Shown: piece by piece, positions 35,795-44,889 of the stretch
How positions within the stretch are numbered: the first letter of the stretch is position 1
Layout of the letters: each line of letters starts with the position of its first letter
Assembly: GCF_965118125.1 (NCBI RefSeq)
Contig: NZ_OZ221287.1
Location: 558,001-622,000, forward strand
Direction of reading: 5' to 3'
DNA length: 64,000 bases
Origin: Pararobbsia alpina_A
Lineage (GTDB): Bacteria; Pseudomonadota; Gammaproteobacteria; Burkholderiales; Burkholderiaceae
Program-made: the position numbers and the translations under genes
Notes under the pieces: generated by a model
Told to the model about the DNA's origin: nothing
The model's database searches: none
The model's input: the letters and a program-made list of their open reading frames with translations, nothing else

Positions 35795-37050
35795 GCAGTC
35801 ACCAGGTGATTGAGCGCGATATCGATGACATCGAAATTGCGCAGTCGCGCGCGGTCCGCGGAAAGGGCCGCGACGCGATTGAACAGCAGCGGAACGGTCT
35901 GCTCGGATACGCCGCCATGCGAGCGCAGCGGCACCGTCAGTCCGGACAGGTCGTGCTCGGCCTCACGCGTTCCGAGCACGACATGCGTATCGGACACCAC
36001 GACGAGGTCGCCGATGCGATCGGCGGGCAGCTCGAAGCGTTGCGCGGCAGCGGCGTTATCGAGCACGAGCGGCACACCGGGCAGCGCGGCGATACGGGAT
36101 GCGACCGCCCGGGCATCGACGCCTTCGCCGACATAGACGGTCGCGAACGAACCCAGCGCGCCGTGATGCACGACGTAGGGGTCGGTGATCGGCAAGATCA
36201 CGCGCGTTGCATCGCGGCCGAACCCGGCGTCGAGGACGTCCTGCAGATACACGACGTTAGGCTGACCCGAAGCAGGATCGTGTTTGGCGTTCATGCCGTG
36301 ATCGGCGGTCAGCCCGATATGCGCGCCGAGTGCATCGAGGCGGGCAAGATAGCGATCCATCATCGCGTAGAAGGCATTGGCGCCGTCGCTACCGGGCGCG
36401 CATTTGTGCTGCACGTAGTCGGTCGTCGACAGATACATCAGGTCGATCGGTCGCGTCTCGAGCAGACGGACACCCGCGGCGAACACGAACTCGGACAGCT
36501 CGGCGCTGTAGACGTCCGGGACGGGCATGCCGACGAGATCAAGAACCTGATCGATGCCGTTCTCGGCGAGCGTCGCCTTGTCGGCTTTTTCAGCCGAGAA
36601 GCAGATGCCTTCGAGCTGCCAGCCGAGCAGCCGACGGAGCTTGTCCTTGGCCGTGACGACGGCAACCTTGGCGCCGGCCTGCGCGGCTGCGGCGAGGATG
36701 GTGCCTGCGCGCAGATACGCGGGGTCGTTCATCATGACTTCGGCGCCCTTGCCGTCGTTCGCGGCCGGGTCCCAGAAGTAGTTGCCGCAGATGCCGTGGA
36801 TCGACGGCGGCACGCCGCACACGATCGACAGATTGTTCGGGTTCGTAAACGACGGGATCACGCAGTCGCCCTTGAGCGCGGTGCCGCTTGCCAGCATCTT
36901 GCCGATAAACGGTGCAACGCCTGCTGCGACCGCTGCTTCAAGGTAGTCATACTCGCAGCCGTCGACACACACGATGACGGTGGGCGTGACGGGCATCCGG
37001 TAGGAACGGCCGTTCACGGCGATTTCGGAAGTGGGGTGGCGTGCGGTCAT
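35791..37050 (-). CDS. phnA: Phosphonoacetate hydrolase
   Basis: A 419-residue alkaline-phosphatase-superfamily enzyme that splits phosphonoacetate into acetate and phosphate using two zinc ions. Conserved metal and nucleophile positions are visible: Asp30 (VCVDGCEYD), Thr69 nucleophile (SFTNPNN), Asp211 and His215 (DYVQH), Asp250-His251 (TADHGM) and His378 (SHGGVSE). It precedes and overlaps phnY, which supplies its substrate, and follows the GntR regulator by 31 bp. Confidence 0.93.
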   Translation of the reverse strand: MTARHPTSEIAVNGRSYRMPVTPTVIVCVDGCEYDYLEAAVAAGVAPFIGKMLASGTALKGDCVIPSFTNPNNLSIVCGVPPSIHGICGNYFWDPAANDGKGAEVMMNDPAYLRAGTILAAAAQAGAKVAVVTAKDKLRRLLGWQLEGICFSAEKADKATLAENGIDQVLDLVGMPVPDVYSAELSEFVFAAGVRLLETRPIDLMYLSTTDYVQHKCAPGSDGANAFYAMMDRYLARLDALGAHIGLTADHGMNAKHDPASGQPNVVYLQDVLDAGFGRDATRVILPITDPYVVHHGALGSFATVYVGEGVDARAVASRIAALPGVPLVLDNAAAAQRFELPADRIGDLVVVSDTHVVLGTREAEHDLSGLTVPLRSHGGVSEQTVPLLFNRVAALSADRARLRNFDVIDIALNHLVTA

Positions 37051-37081
37051 GCTCGAGTCCTCATGTGCTGCGATGCGGTGT

Positions 37082-37789
37082 TCAGTTAAAGCTCTGTGCA
37101 GGGTGCGCCTGCGTGACGATATGGCGATGCATGATCTGCGCCGCTGCGTCGGCGTCGCGCGACGCGAGCGCCGTCACGAGCGCGCGATGTTCGGCAAGCA
37201 CGCCGCGCATCGCATCGACCGGGGCCTCGTCCGTCCCCGCCCGCGTCGACAAATGAAGCTGATCGATCATGTCGCGATAGATCCCGTGAAGCTTGCGATT
37301 CCCGGCCGACGCGACGATAAGGTCGTGGAATGCGCGATTGAGCTGCGCGTATCGCTCCCGATCGTCGAGCGTCAGCGCATCCGACATTGCATCAACAAGC
37401 CGATGCAGCTCCGCGGCGTTCCCCGCGTCGAGCCTTTCGGCCAGCAGCCGGCATGCGTGGCTTTCGAGCAGCGCGCGCACGGCGCGAAGTTCGTCGGCCT
37501 CGTGCTCCGACACCGTCCGTACAAAGACGCCCCGGTTGCGATACATCTCGAGGAGGCCCGCTTGCTCGAGTGCGCGGAACGCTTCGCGCACCGGGGCCCG
37601 CGATACGCCGAGGCGGTTTGCCCACTCGACCTCGACCAGCTTGGCACCCGGCGTCAGTTCTCCTGACTGGATCGCGTCGAGCAGGGCGTCACGCACGCGC
37701 GTGTTCAGTGCCTGATCGCCGCCAGCCCCGTCGTGCTTCGGGTGGCCGTCGTTCGTCGCGTTCAGCGTCGACTCAGCGTTGTTGTTCAT
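37082..37789 (-). CDS. GntR family regulator (FCD/FadR subfamily)
   Basis: A 235-residue regulator with an N-terminal winged helix (PGAKLVEVEWANRLGVSRAP) and an all-helical FCD ligand domain carrying the metal-site residues in NRAFHDLI and HRALVTAL. It is the first gene of the phnA-phnY-phnZ part of the cluster and so probably senses a phosphonate or its breakdown product. A 5-bp inverted repeat just upstream of its start is a candidate own operator. Confidence 0.9.
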   Translation of the reverse strand: MNNNAESTLNATNDGHPKHDGAGGDQALNTRVRDALLDAIQSGELTPGAKLVEVEWANRLGVSRAPVREAFRALEQAGLLEMYRNRGVFVRTVSEHEADELRAVRALLESHACRLLAERLDAGNAAELHRLVDAMSDALTLDDRERYAQLNRAFHDLIVASAGNRKLHGIYRDMIDQLHLSTRAGTDEAPVDAMRGVLAEHRALVTALASRDADAAAQIMHRHIVTQAHPAQSFN

Positions 37790-37798
37790 TTCGCCTCA

Positions 37799-37811
37799 TT
37801 ATGCAACATAA
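37799..37811. promoter_or_regulatory. Candidate GntR operator
   Basis: TTATG-CAA-CATAA is a perfect 5-bp inverted repeat 10 bp upstream of the GntR start codon. FCD-type regulators often bind such short palindromes and repress their own gene. It is in an AT-richer patch that may also hold the promoter. Confidence 0.4.
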
Positions 37812-37949
37812 AAGCACGAATTGCCACATTTAAGGCCGAGCGGCACGGATCACGTGCGGCGCACGGATGGCTGATTGCCCGGTGGAAAGGGCGCGTCGGC
37901 GAGGCAGGCCTGATGCGGCGTCAGCCCCGGCGCGCGCCGTTGTTGGATC

Positions 37950-38801
37950 TCAGGCGCCGCGTCGGCGCGGCATCTTCACGGCGATCAGCGAGAGCGCCGC
38001 GAGCGAGGCGATCAGCATGATCAGCGACAACGCCGAGGCGGGTAGGTAATAGCCGCGCTCAACCTGCCCGACCACCACGATTGGCACGGTCGCGAAACCC
38101 GGCGGATAGACGGTGAGCGTCGCGCCCAGTTCGCCGAGCGACAGCGCGAAGCCCAGTGCGAGGCTTGCGCGCAGCGCCGGAACGAGCTGCGGCAGGACCA
38201 CCGAGCGCAGCACCATCGAAGGGGGGGCGCCGAGGCTCGCCGCGGCTTCGCGGAGCACCGTCAGTTCCGGCCGCAGCGCCGCGGCCGCGCACCGATAGCA
38301 GAACGGCAACACCAGCGCGAGCTGAACCAGAATCACGATGGCCGACGAACTCGACAGGTCGACCGGTCGCTTGTGATACGCAATCAGCACGGCGAGGCCG
38401 AGCACGACACTCGGCACGCCGTTCGGCAGCATGGCGACGGTGTCCACGAGTGCACCCAGACCCTTGCGGTCGCGGCCTTCGAGCGCGAGCGCGAGCCACA
38501 CGCCGAGCGCCGTGCCGAGTGCGGCGACGGTAAATCCGATCACGATGCTCATCGTCAGCGCGTCGAGGTCGCTGCCGCCAAGGCGTTCAAACCATCGCAG
38601 GCTGAAGCCCGTGGGGAAGATCGTCCCCGACCAGTGCGCCGCGACGCTGGACAGCGCAACGACGATCACCGGCAGCACGAACAGCCAGAAACAGATTAGT
38701 GCGGCCACGGTGACGCCGATTGCCGACAGTGTCTTGCGCAGAAGATGCCGCCTCGGCGCCACGAGCGGCAAGGAGACGCTAGCGGGTTGTGCGTTGGACA
38801 T
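37950..38801 (-). CDS. phnV: 2-aminoethylphosphonate ABC transporter permease
   Basis: A 283-residue inner-membrane permease with about six helices and the cytoplasmic EAA loop (LREAAASLGAPPSMVLRSVV) that contacts the ATPase. It is the second of two permeases in the cluster, overlapping phnU by 23 bases. Assignment to aminoethylphosphonate rests on its place with phnS, phnT, phnA and phnY; by sequence alone it is a spermidine/iron-type permease. Confidence 0.88.
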   Translation of the reverse strand: MSNAQPASVSLPLVAPRRHLLRKTLSAIGVTVAALICFWLFVLPVIVVALSSVAAHWSGTIFPTGFSLRWFERLGGSDLDALTMSIVIGFTVAALGTALGVWLALALEGRDRKGLGALVDTVAMLPNGVPSVVLGLAVLIAYHKRPVDLSSSSAIVILVQLALVLPFCYRCAAAALRPELTVLREAAASLGAPPSMVLRSVVLPQLVPALRASLALGFALSLGELGATLTVYPPGFATVPIVVVGQVERGYYLPASALSLIMLIASLAALSLIAVKMPRRRGA

Positions 38802-39768
38802 GGCGTTGGTTGACCTGGCGATAAAGCATGTAAAGAGACAGCGAGAGCACGAGCATCAGCACCGCGCCTGCAGCGGCTGCATTGAGATCGAGGTCGACCG
38901 TCGCGGCGCTGAAAATCGCGACGGGCAGCGTGACGAGCCTGGCGCTGCCCAACACGAGCAGGATCCCGAACTCATTGAGCGTGAGCAGGAAGCAGAGGAT
39001 CGTGCCGGCCGCAATGCCGGGCCATGCCAGCGGCAAGACGACGCGCATCGCCACCATCCAGCCATTCGCGCCGAGGCTGCGCGCGGCTTCGATGATGCGC
39101 ATATCGAGCAGCGCGAACGACGCGAGTGTCGGGCGCACGACGAACGGTGCAAAGAACACGACTTCGGCGAGCACGACACCCCAGGTTCCGAACAGGAAAT
39201 CGAGCGGTGGACTGTCGAGGTGCAGCCATTGTTGAAGCGCGATGCTGACCGAGCCCTGCGTGCCGTACAGGAAGATCAGCGTGAACGCGACGAGGAACGA
39301 CGGGAACGCGACGAACAGTTCAAGAAACCGCGTGAGGAGCTTCGCGCCGGCGAACGGTTTGAAGTGCAGCAACGCTGCAATCGCTACGCCGAGCAGCGAC
39401 GCAAGTCCGGCGCTCGTGACGAGAATACCCAGCGTGGTGCGAATCACGCCCCCCGTATCGCTGTTGCCGAAGAAGCGCTGATACGGCGCAAAGCTCAGGC
39501 CGTGCTCGCCCGTGATGCTGAGTGTCAGCAGTCGAAACAGCGGATAGACGATCATCGGGCCCAGAACGACCACGAGCAGGAACAGCATCTGCCACCACGC
39601 CGCGCGCTCACGGCGCCGGCGCAGCACTGTCTGAAGGGGCACGTGCGGATTCAGCACATCCGGCGCAGCGGTACCGACCTGCGCAGCGACGCCGCCTGCA
39701 CCTGCGCCGGCGACGTCTGCGGACGCGGCGTTCAGCGCGCGGGACTCAGGGACGGACGAGTACGACAT
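38779..39768 (-). CDS. phnU: 2-aminoethylphosphonate ABC transporter permease
   Basis: A 329-residue permease. An Ala-rich cytoplasmic N terminus of about 60 residues precedes the first helix (MLFLLVVVLGPMIVYPLFRL); the EAA loop reads IIEAARSLGANGWMVAMRVV. The ATG used has GAGG 8 bp upstream and lies just inside the end of phnT; another ATG four codons earlier is possible. It should pair with PhnV to form the membrane channel. Confidence 0.88.
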   Translation of the reverse strand: MSYSSVPESRALNAASADVAGAGAGGVAAQVGTAAPDVLNPHVPLQTVLRRRRERAAWWQMLFLLVVVLGPMIVYPLFRLLTLSITGEHGLSFAPYQRFFGNSDTGGVIRTTLGILVTSAGLASLLGVAIAALLHFKPFAGAKLLTRFLELFVAFPSFLVAFTLIFLYGTQGSVSIALQQWLHLDSPPLDFLFGTWGVVLAEVVFFAPFVVRPTLASFALLDMRIIEAARSLGANGWMVAMRVVLPLAWPGIAAGTILCFLLTLNEFGILLVLGSARLVTLPVAIFSAATVDLDLNAAAAGAVLMLVLSLSLYMLYRQVNQRHVQRTTR

Positions 39769-40852
39769 CGTCGACCTCATAGCGAAGCGAAATACGATCG
39801 CCGCGAGCCGGCTGGCGACCGGAGCCGTGCTGCATCGAAACCAGCACGGGCAGGCCCGGCAGCGCGTCGAGTTCGACGGCGACCGACAACGTGGCGCCAT
39901 ACCAGTCGACCGCGTTGATGACGCCGTGTAACGGACCGGCACCGAGCGTGTCGATCTTCAATTGCTCGGGGCGCAGGCATGCAAGCTTTTCACGTTCGGC
40001 GTGACGCGGATCGCCGATCGGGAAGACGAGCGACGGTGCGAGCAGATTGGCCGCGCCGAGGTAGCGCGCCACGAATCCGTCCGCCGGGTTTTCATACAGT
40101 TCCTGCGGGGTGCCGAGCTGCGCGATGCGGCCGTCACGCATCAGGAGCGTGCGGTCCGACAGCACGAGTGCGTCGTCCTGATCGTGGGTGACGCAGACGA
40201 TCGTCAGATCGGGCAGCCGTTCGTGCAGCGACTTGAGCTCCGAGCGCACCGACGCGCGCAGATTGGCGTCGAGCGCGGACAGCGGCTCATCGAGCAACAG
40301 CACATCGGGCTCGATGACGAGCGCACGCGCGAGCGCGACGCGCTGCTGCATGCCGCCCGACAACTGGGCGGGCATCAGGTGGCCGGCGTCACCGAGTTGC
40401 ACGAGCTTGAGTGCATCGGCGACCCGCCGCGCGATTTCGCCGCTTTTGATGCGACGTGCGCGCAGGCCGAATGCGACGTTGTCGAAGACGGAAAGGTGAG
40501 GAAACAGCGCATAACTCTGGAACAGGAGGCCGAGGTTGCGCTGGTGAGGCGGAGCGTCAGTCAGGTCACGGCCCGCCACGGTCAGGCGACCGGTGACGTG
40601 ATCGGCTTCGACGAAGCCGGCGATAAAGCGCAGCAACGTGGTCTTGCCGCAACCGCTGCGGCCGAGCACCGTCAGCAACTCACCGCGTTGAAGGGTCAGC
40701 GACAGATCGTCGAGCACGGCGCGTTCGCCGAATCGCACGGTCAATCGATCGATCTGCACACCGGCCTCACCGGCGGCGACGTGTGCGCCGTCGAGCGGAA
40801 TTGTGGGTTCGGCGGCGGCGTCCAGAGCGGCAGAGCTGCTTGCGAAGTTCAC
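39746..40852 (-). CDS. phnT: 2-aminoethylphosphonate ABC transporter ATP-binding protein
   Basis: A 368-residue ATPase: Walker A GRSGCGKTT, Q-loop LLFQSYALFP, signature LSGGMQQR, Walker B VLLLDEPLSALD and switch His in CVTHDQDDA, followed by a TOBE-type C-terminal domain. The GTG start has a clear AGGAG eight bases upstream; an ATG 17 codons earlier has none. The end overlaps phnU. It powers the PhnUV channel. Confidence 0.92.
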   Translation of the reverse strand: MNFASSSAALDAAAEPTIPLDGAHVAAGEAGVQIDRLTVRFGERAVLDDLSLTLQRGELLTVLGRSGCGKTTLLRFIAGFVEADHVTGRLTVAGRDLTDAPPHQRNLGLLFQSYALFPHLSVFDNVAFGLRARRIKSGEIARRVADALKLVQLGDAGHLMPAQLSGGMQQRVALARALVIEPDVLLLDEPLSALDANLRASVRSELKSLHERLPDLTIVCVTHDQDDALVLSDRTLLMRDGRIAQLGTPQELYENPADGFVARYLGAANLLAPSLVFPIGDPRHAEREKLACLRPEQLKIDTLGAGPLHGVINAVDWYGATLSVAVELDALPGLPVLVSMQHGSGRQPARGDRISLRYEVDDVVLVRP

Positions 40853-40976
40853 CGGTTCGTCTCCTGCATGTGAAATCGGACTACGTATTGATACGGGCTG
40901 CATGCGGCGGCACAGCGCGGTGAACGCGGGTCGGCCGCTTTGGCCGGGGATGCGTCACGCTTGCGTCGCGCTCGCA

Positions 40977-41061
40977 CGGAGACGGGGTCGTGCGTCCGTC
41001 TCCGCGCGGGTTAACTGCTTCGAGCACAAGGGCACGGATCACGCCAATGCGCGATCGTGCC
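40977..41061 (-). promoter_or_regulatory. Two hairpins between phnS and phnT
   Basis: In transcript order, the first inverted repeat (41031-41061, GGCACGGATC with GATCGTGCC, one bulge) lies 12 bases after the phnS stop. The second (40977-41004) has perfect 9-bp arms, CGGAGACGG and CCGTCTCCG. Neither has a T-run. Such structures often protect the 3' end of a binding-protein message or cut read-through, so the binding protein is made in excess over the membrane subunits. Confidence 0.55.
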
Positions 41062-41073
41062 CCGGCAACTGCC

Positions 41074-42165
41074 TTACTGCTTCGGCTTGACGACTTCGAG
41101 CTGCTTGCCCGAATCGGCGATCACCGTGCTCTTCCAGCGCGTGACCCAGTCAGCCTTCTTCGACATCACGGCGTTCCAGTCGACGGGGATCAGGTTGACG
41201 CCCGTGATCGCCTGCTTGACCGCCTCGCCGTTCTTGCCCGTCAGCGGCACGTCGGTGCGAGCGGGGATGCCATAGATATCCGGCACCTTCGACTGCACGT
41301 CGGTCGACATCAGGTAGTCGATCAGCTTCTGACCTTCGCTGGCGTTCGGCGCACCCTTGATCAGGCCGATCGCGTAGGGCAGCTGGAACGTCGTCGGCTT
41401 GTCGCCGGGCTTGACCGAGAGGAACACCGGCTTGAGCGACAGACCGCCATTCGCGGCGTCGTCGAGATCCATCTGCAGGTCGCCGTTGGCCACCGACAGT
41501 TCGTCGCGCGACAGCAGCACGTCGAGGTAGCCCGTGCCCTTCGTGTGGAACTTGACGCTCTGCTCGAGCTTCTTCAGGTAGTCGAACGCCTTGTCTTCAC
41601 CCATCAGCGAACTCGTCAGGATGATGACGGCCATGCCGTCGCCGGCCGTTGCCGGGTTCGAATAGGCGACTTTGCCTGCATACGCCGGATTCAGCAGATC
41701 GTCGAACGTCTTCGGATCCTGCTTGACCTTGTCCGGGTTGATCGCGAACGAGAAATAGTTGTTCACGAACGTCGCCCACGTGCCGTCGGTCGACTTCGAG
41801 ATCGCCGGCACGTTCTTGTAGTTCACGCTCTGGTACGACTGCAGCAGACCGGTCTGCGCGGCTTGCTGGATGAACGGCGGCAGCGTGACGAGCACATCGG
41901 CCTTCGGCGAGTCCTTCTCGACCGTCGCGCGGTTCACGACTTCACCGCTGCCGGCCGTCACGATTGCGACCTTCACGCCCTCTTTCTTTTCGAAAGCGGG
42001 CAGCACGTCTTTGTAGAGGTTTTCGAGGCCGTCGGCCGTGTAGAGCACCACTTCGCCAGCGGCGAAAGCCTGCGACGTCACGCCGAACGTGGCGAGGACA
42101 GCAGCGGCGGACATCAGGGTGCGGGCGATCAGGCGGGATGCGCGCGGTTCAGTGATCTTCGTCAT
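41074..42165 (-). CDS. phnS: 2-aminoethylphosphonate ABC transporter substrate-binding protein
   Basis: A 363-residue periplasmic binding protein. A Sec signal (MSAAAVLATFGVTSQAFAAG, cleavage near residue 36) precedes a type 2 (FbpA/PotD-like) binding fold with GEVVLYTADGLENLYKDVLP and SGEVVNRATVEKDSPKADVL. It is the first gene of the transport operon. The AEP specificity comes from context and general likeness to PhnS; iron-binding relatives have tyrosine ligands that I did not identify here. Confidence 0.9.
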   Translation of the reverse strand: MTKITEPRASRLIARTLMSAAAVLATFGVTSQAFAAGEVVLYTADGLENLYKDVLPAFEKKEGVKVAIVTAGSGEVVNRATVEKDSPKADVLVTLPPFIQQAAQTGLLQSYQSVNYKNVPAISKSTDGTWATFVNNYFSFAINPDKVKQDPKTFDDLLNPAYAGKVAYSNPATAGDGMAVIILTSSLMGEDKAFDYLKKLEQSVKFHTKGTGYLDVLLSRDELSVANGDLQMDLDDAANGGLSLKPVFLSVKPGDKPTTFQLPYAIGLIKGAPNASEGQKLIDYLMSTDVQSKVPDIYGIPARTDVPLTGKNGEAVKQAITGVNLIPVDWNAVMSKKADWVTRWKSTVIADSGKQLEVVKPKQ

Positions 42166-42743
42166 TGCTCAGTTTCTCCGTAGTGCGGACTTCCAGCGGT
42201 CGGCGGTGCCGACACACAGATCCGGTGAGCGGCCGTGTGGCGGCCGCGAGTCTTGTACGGGCGTTGCGGGATTGTCGACAAATTTAACTTCACTCCCGAT
42301 GCCCGTGTCCTGCCCGGCATCAGTGCCGGTGTCTCGGATGCGAGACAGAATCAGACAGCCGCCAGCTTCACCGCTTCGTGTGACGTAGCGATGACGACGC
42401 AAAAAATTTCCAACAACTGACACATTTTGCCACTAAACTACACAGGCGTTGAACGAGCAAGTGTTCAAAAAAGTACCTCCGAACCGGAAGACAGGGCGTG
42501 TTGAACCGCCCGGCAAGGCGTGTTTGTCGAGTGTGGCTCGCCGAAATTCCACGGTGTGGCGAGGACGTATGAAGGGGGCGGAAGGTGAGCGCGACGCCTG
42601 TCGACGCGTCGAGCGAGTGAACGCGCGATCGTCGATGCGGTTACGCGCTGCGGATGAGGGGCTCAAAGCAGGCGCTGAGCGCCGGGAGAGACACCTCGCT
42701 CCGCGGCGACCAGTGATCGTTGATCGGTGATCGAGGCGTTGGG
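42166..42743. other. phnS upstream region with TTGTCGACAA palindrome
   Basis: A 578-base gap between the DeoR gene and phnS. It has a perfect 10-bp palindrome, TTGTCGACAA (42272-42281), about 105 bp before the phnS start. This form is common for GntR/FCD operators, so it is a candidate site for the cluster regulator. An AT-rich stretch at about 42395-42440 may hold a promoter. Short frames on the plus strand (for example 42449-42730) are Arg-rich, lack family resemblance and are not called. Confidence 0.45.
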
Positions 42744-43499
42744 TCAGGCGATCAGCAGTTCCGGTCCGAGCGCGGCGAGCGCTTTGCGCAACGCCTTGTC
42801 GGGGGCAAGTTCGGTGACGAGATATCGCGCGGTTTCGAAGTTGGCGACGCGCACGGGTGTCACGTGACCAAACTTGGAGTGATCGGCGACCACGATGGCC
42901 GTTTGCGCGGCCACGAGCATGCAGGCACGCACCTCGGCGGCCATGCGCGAATAGTCGGTCAGGTTGCCGTCGAGCGAGATGCCGCCGGCGCCGACCAGGG
43001 CGATATCGGCGCGGTACTGGCGCAGCTGATTGATGGTGTCGAGGCCGAAGGTCGCGTCCTCGTGGCCCGACAACTCGCCGCCGAGCAGCGTGACGCGATT
43101 GTCGTTGCGTCGCCCGAGCAGCAGCGCGATGCGCCAGTCGTTCGTGTAGATCGTCAGGCCGCGACGCTCGAGCAATTCGCGGGCTACCGCGAGCGTCGTA
43201 CTGCCGGAGTCGATCACAAGCGAAGCGCCATCGGGGATCAGCTCGGACGTGCGTCGGCCGATCGCGCGTTTGGCCGCGGCATTCGACGCCTCGCGTGTAT
43301 CGACGTCGGGTTCGTTTCGATCGACGGTGAGTGCGCCGCCATGGGTCGTGACGAGCAGGCCGCGTTCGGCGAGCGCGTTGAGGTCGCGACGGATGGTTTC
43401 GCGCGACACGTCGAGTTCGCGTACGAGGTCGGCGACCGATAAGGCGCCGTCACGGCCGAGTTGTTCGAGGATCCGTTGCTGTCTCTGTTTCGCAAGCAT
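42744..43499 (-). CDS. DeoR/GlpR family transcriptional regulator
   Basis: A 251-residue regulator with a DeoR-type helix-turn-helix (KQRQQRILEQLGRDGALSV, SRETIRRDLNALAERG) and a DeoRC sensor domain (IDSGSTTLAVARELL). Members usually sense phosphorylated sugars or other phosphorylated metabolites. It is divergent from the FAD oxidoreductase gene with about 100 bp between the starts, and upstream of phnS on the same strand, which suits control of the phosphonate genes. Confidence 0.9.
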   Translation of the reverse strand: MLAKQRQQRILEQLGRDGALSVADLVRELDVSRETIRRDLNALAERGLLVTTHGGALTVDRNEPDVDTREASNAAAKRAIGRRTSELIPDGASLVIDSGSTTLAVARELLERRGLTIYTNDWRIALLLGRRNDNRVTLLGGELSGHEDATFGLDTINQLRQYRADIALVGAGGISLDGNLTDYSRMAAEVRACMLVAAQTAIVVADHSKFGHVTPVRVANFETARYLVTELAPDKALRKALAALGPELLIA

Positions 43500-43521
43500 G
43501 TGCGCGGCGGGCTGGGGGCGG

Positions 43522-43549
43522 TTGGGTGACGAACGCCGCCATTTTATAC
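43522..43549 (+). promoter_or_regulatory. Candidate promoter of the FAD oxidoreductase gene
   Basis: TTGGGT and TTATAC are separated by 16 bases in the DeoR/FAD-enzyme divergent gap and fit a sigma-70 promoter reading rightward. Transcription would start about 40 bases before the TTG start codon. Confidence 0.35.
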
Positions 43550-43597
43550 GGCACGCAGGCCGCGCAGGCGTGTGGTGATTTTGCAAGGAGCATCAGA

Positions 43598-44770
43598 TTG
43601 AATGCAGTCAAGCGTGTCGGCGAGACCGACGTGGCCATCGTGGGGGCGGGCATCCTCGGTTTGTCGCATGCCTATGCCGCCGCTTCGCGCGGCTTGCGCG
43701 TCACCGTATTCGAACGAACCGGCACACCGACCGGCGCGTCGATCCGCAATTTCGGCCAGGTGCTGGTGACCGGCCAGCCGCCGGGCGAAATGCTGACGCT
43801 CGCGAAGACATCGCGCGGCATCTGGAAGCACTGGGCAGAGCATGCAGGGTTCTTCGCACGAGAAGCCGGGTGTCTGCTGTTTGCGCGAACCGATGCCGAG
43901 GTCGCTGTCATCGACGAGTTCGTTGCGACGCGCGCGAGCCAGCAAGGCTACGACGTCGAGCGGCTCGATCAGTCCCAGGTTGCCGCGCTCTACGACGGCC
44001 GGTTTGCGCATCACAAGGCCGCCTTGCACGGTCGGGAAGACATGCAGGTGTTCTCGCGCGAGGCCCTGCCCGCGATCATCGAGTACCTGCGCACCCATCT
44101 CGGTGTCGAGTTTGTGTTCGACACGCTAGTCAAGAACGTCGCTGACGGTTATCTCGAAACGACCACCGGTGAATGGCATGCCGCGCATATCGTCGTGTGC
44201 TCGGGGCACGACTACCTGACCTTGCTGTCGGATGCGCTGGCTCCGCTGGGGCCACGCGTGTGCCGACTCCAGATGCTGCGTGTGAAGCCGACGCGCGACA
44301 TCGCCGTGCGTCATGCGTTGCTGACCGGCCTGAGTTGCCTGCACTACGGCGCGTTCTCTGACCTGTCGTCCGCACAGGCATTGCACGAGGAGGTGCTCGC
44401 GACCGATCCCGCCCTCCTCGATGAAGGCATCCATTTGCTCGCGAGTCCGGCCCCCGATGGAAGTGTGATCATCGGTGATTCACATGACTACAACCCCGAC
44501 CCGATGCCATTCAACGAGGAGCAGGTTGACCAGCATTTGCTCAGACTGGCCGAGCGACTCTTCGACGAACCCTTGCAGATCATGCAGCGCTGGCAAGGTG
44601 TCTATGGATCGCGTGCGGCGAATGTGAATCGCCCATTCAGCGTGCTCAAAGCGTCGCGCGGGGTGACGGGCGTCTGGATGCATACCGGCGTCGGCATGAG
44701 TGTCGGACCCGGTATTGGCGAATCCGTGATCGCGGAGATCGTCGAAGGGAGGATGCGCAGCGCCGCGTAA
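43598..44770 (+). CDS. FAD-dependent oxidoreductase (TIGR03364-like), probable aminoethylphosphonate oxidase
   Basis: A 390-residue flavoprotein of the DAO/glycine-oxidase fold. The dinucleotide-binding motif VAIVGAGILGLSHAYAA lies at the N terminus and the FAD-closing motif GVWMHTGVGMSVGPGIGES near the C terminus. Start: TTG with AAGGAG 8 bp upstream; the frame is open further up but crosses the divergent promoter region. Members found in phn clusters can oxidise aminoethylphosphonate or its N-methyl form to phosphonoacetaldehyde. Here it faces a full phnSTUV-phnA-phnY set and no phnW is visible, so it probably makes the substrate of PhnY. Confidence 0.85.
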   Translation: MNAVKRVGETDVAIVGAGILGLSHAYAAASRGLRVTVFERTGTPTGASIRNFGQVLVTGQPPGEMLTLAKTSRGIWKHWAEHAGFFAREAGCLLFARTDAEVAVIDEFVATRASQQGYDVERLDQSQVAALYDGRFAHHKAALHGREDMQVFSREALPAIIEYLRTHLGVEFVFDTLVKNVADGYLETTTGEWHAAHIVVCSGHDYLTLLSDALAPLGPRVCRLQMLRVKPTRDIAVRHALLTGLSCLHYGAFSDLSSAQALHEEVLATDPALLDEGIHLLASPAPDGSVIIGDSHDYNPDPMPFNEEQVDQHLLRLAERLFDEPLQIMQRWQGVYGSRAANVNRPFSVLKASRGVTGVWMHTGVGMSVGPGIGESVIAEIVEGRMRSAA

Positions 44771-44889
44771 GGCGCAAGGTGTTCAGCGTGCTGCGCGCGC
44801 AGATCAGCGCGCGGCCGCCTTGAGAGAAGCCGCTATTTGAAACATCAGACTCGGGAGCGCGGGCTGCGTTGTCGGCGTCCGTACATCGA

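Noticed and set aside
38431..39918. 495-codon plus-strand frame over phnV, phnU and phnT
   Set aside because: Antisense to three overlapping transporter genes with full motif sets; no hydrophobic or domain pattern of its own.
42449..42730. 93-codon frame upstream of phnS
   Set aside because: Arg/Glu-rich without family resemblance or a ribosome site, in a region better explained as regulatory.
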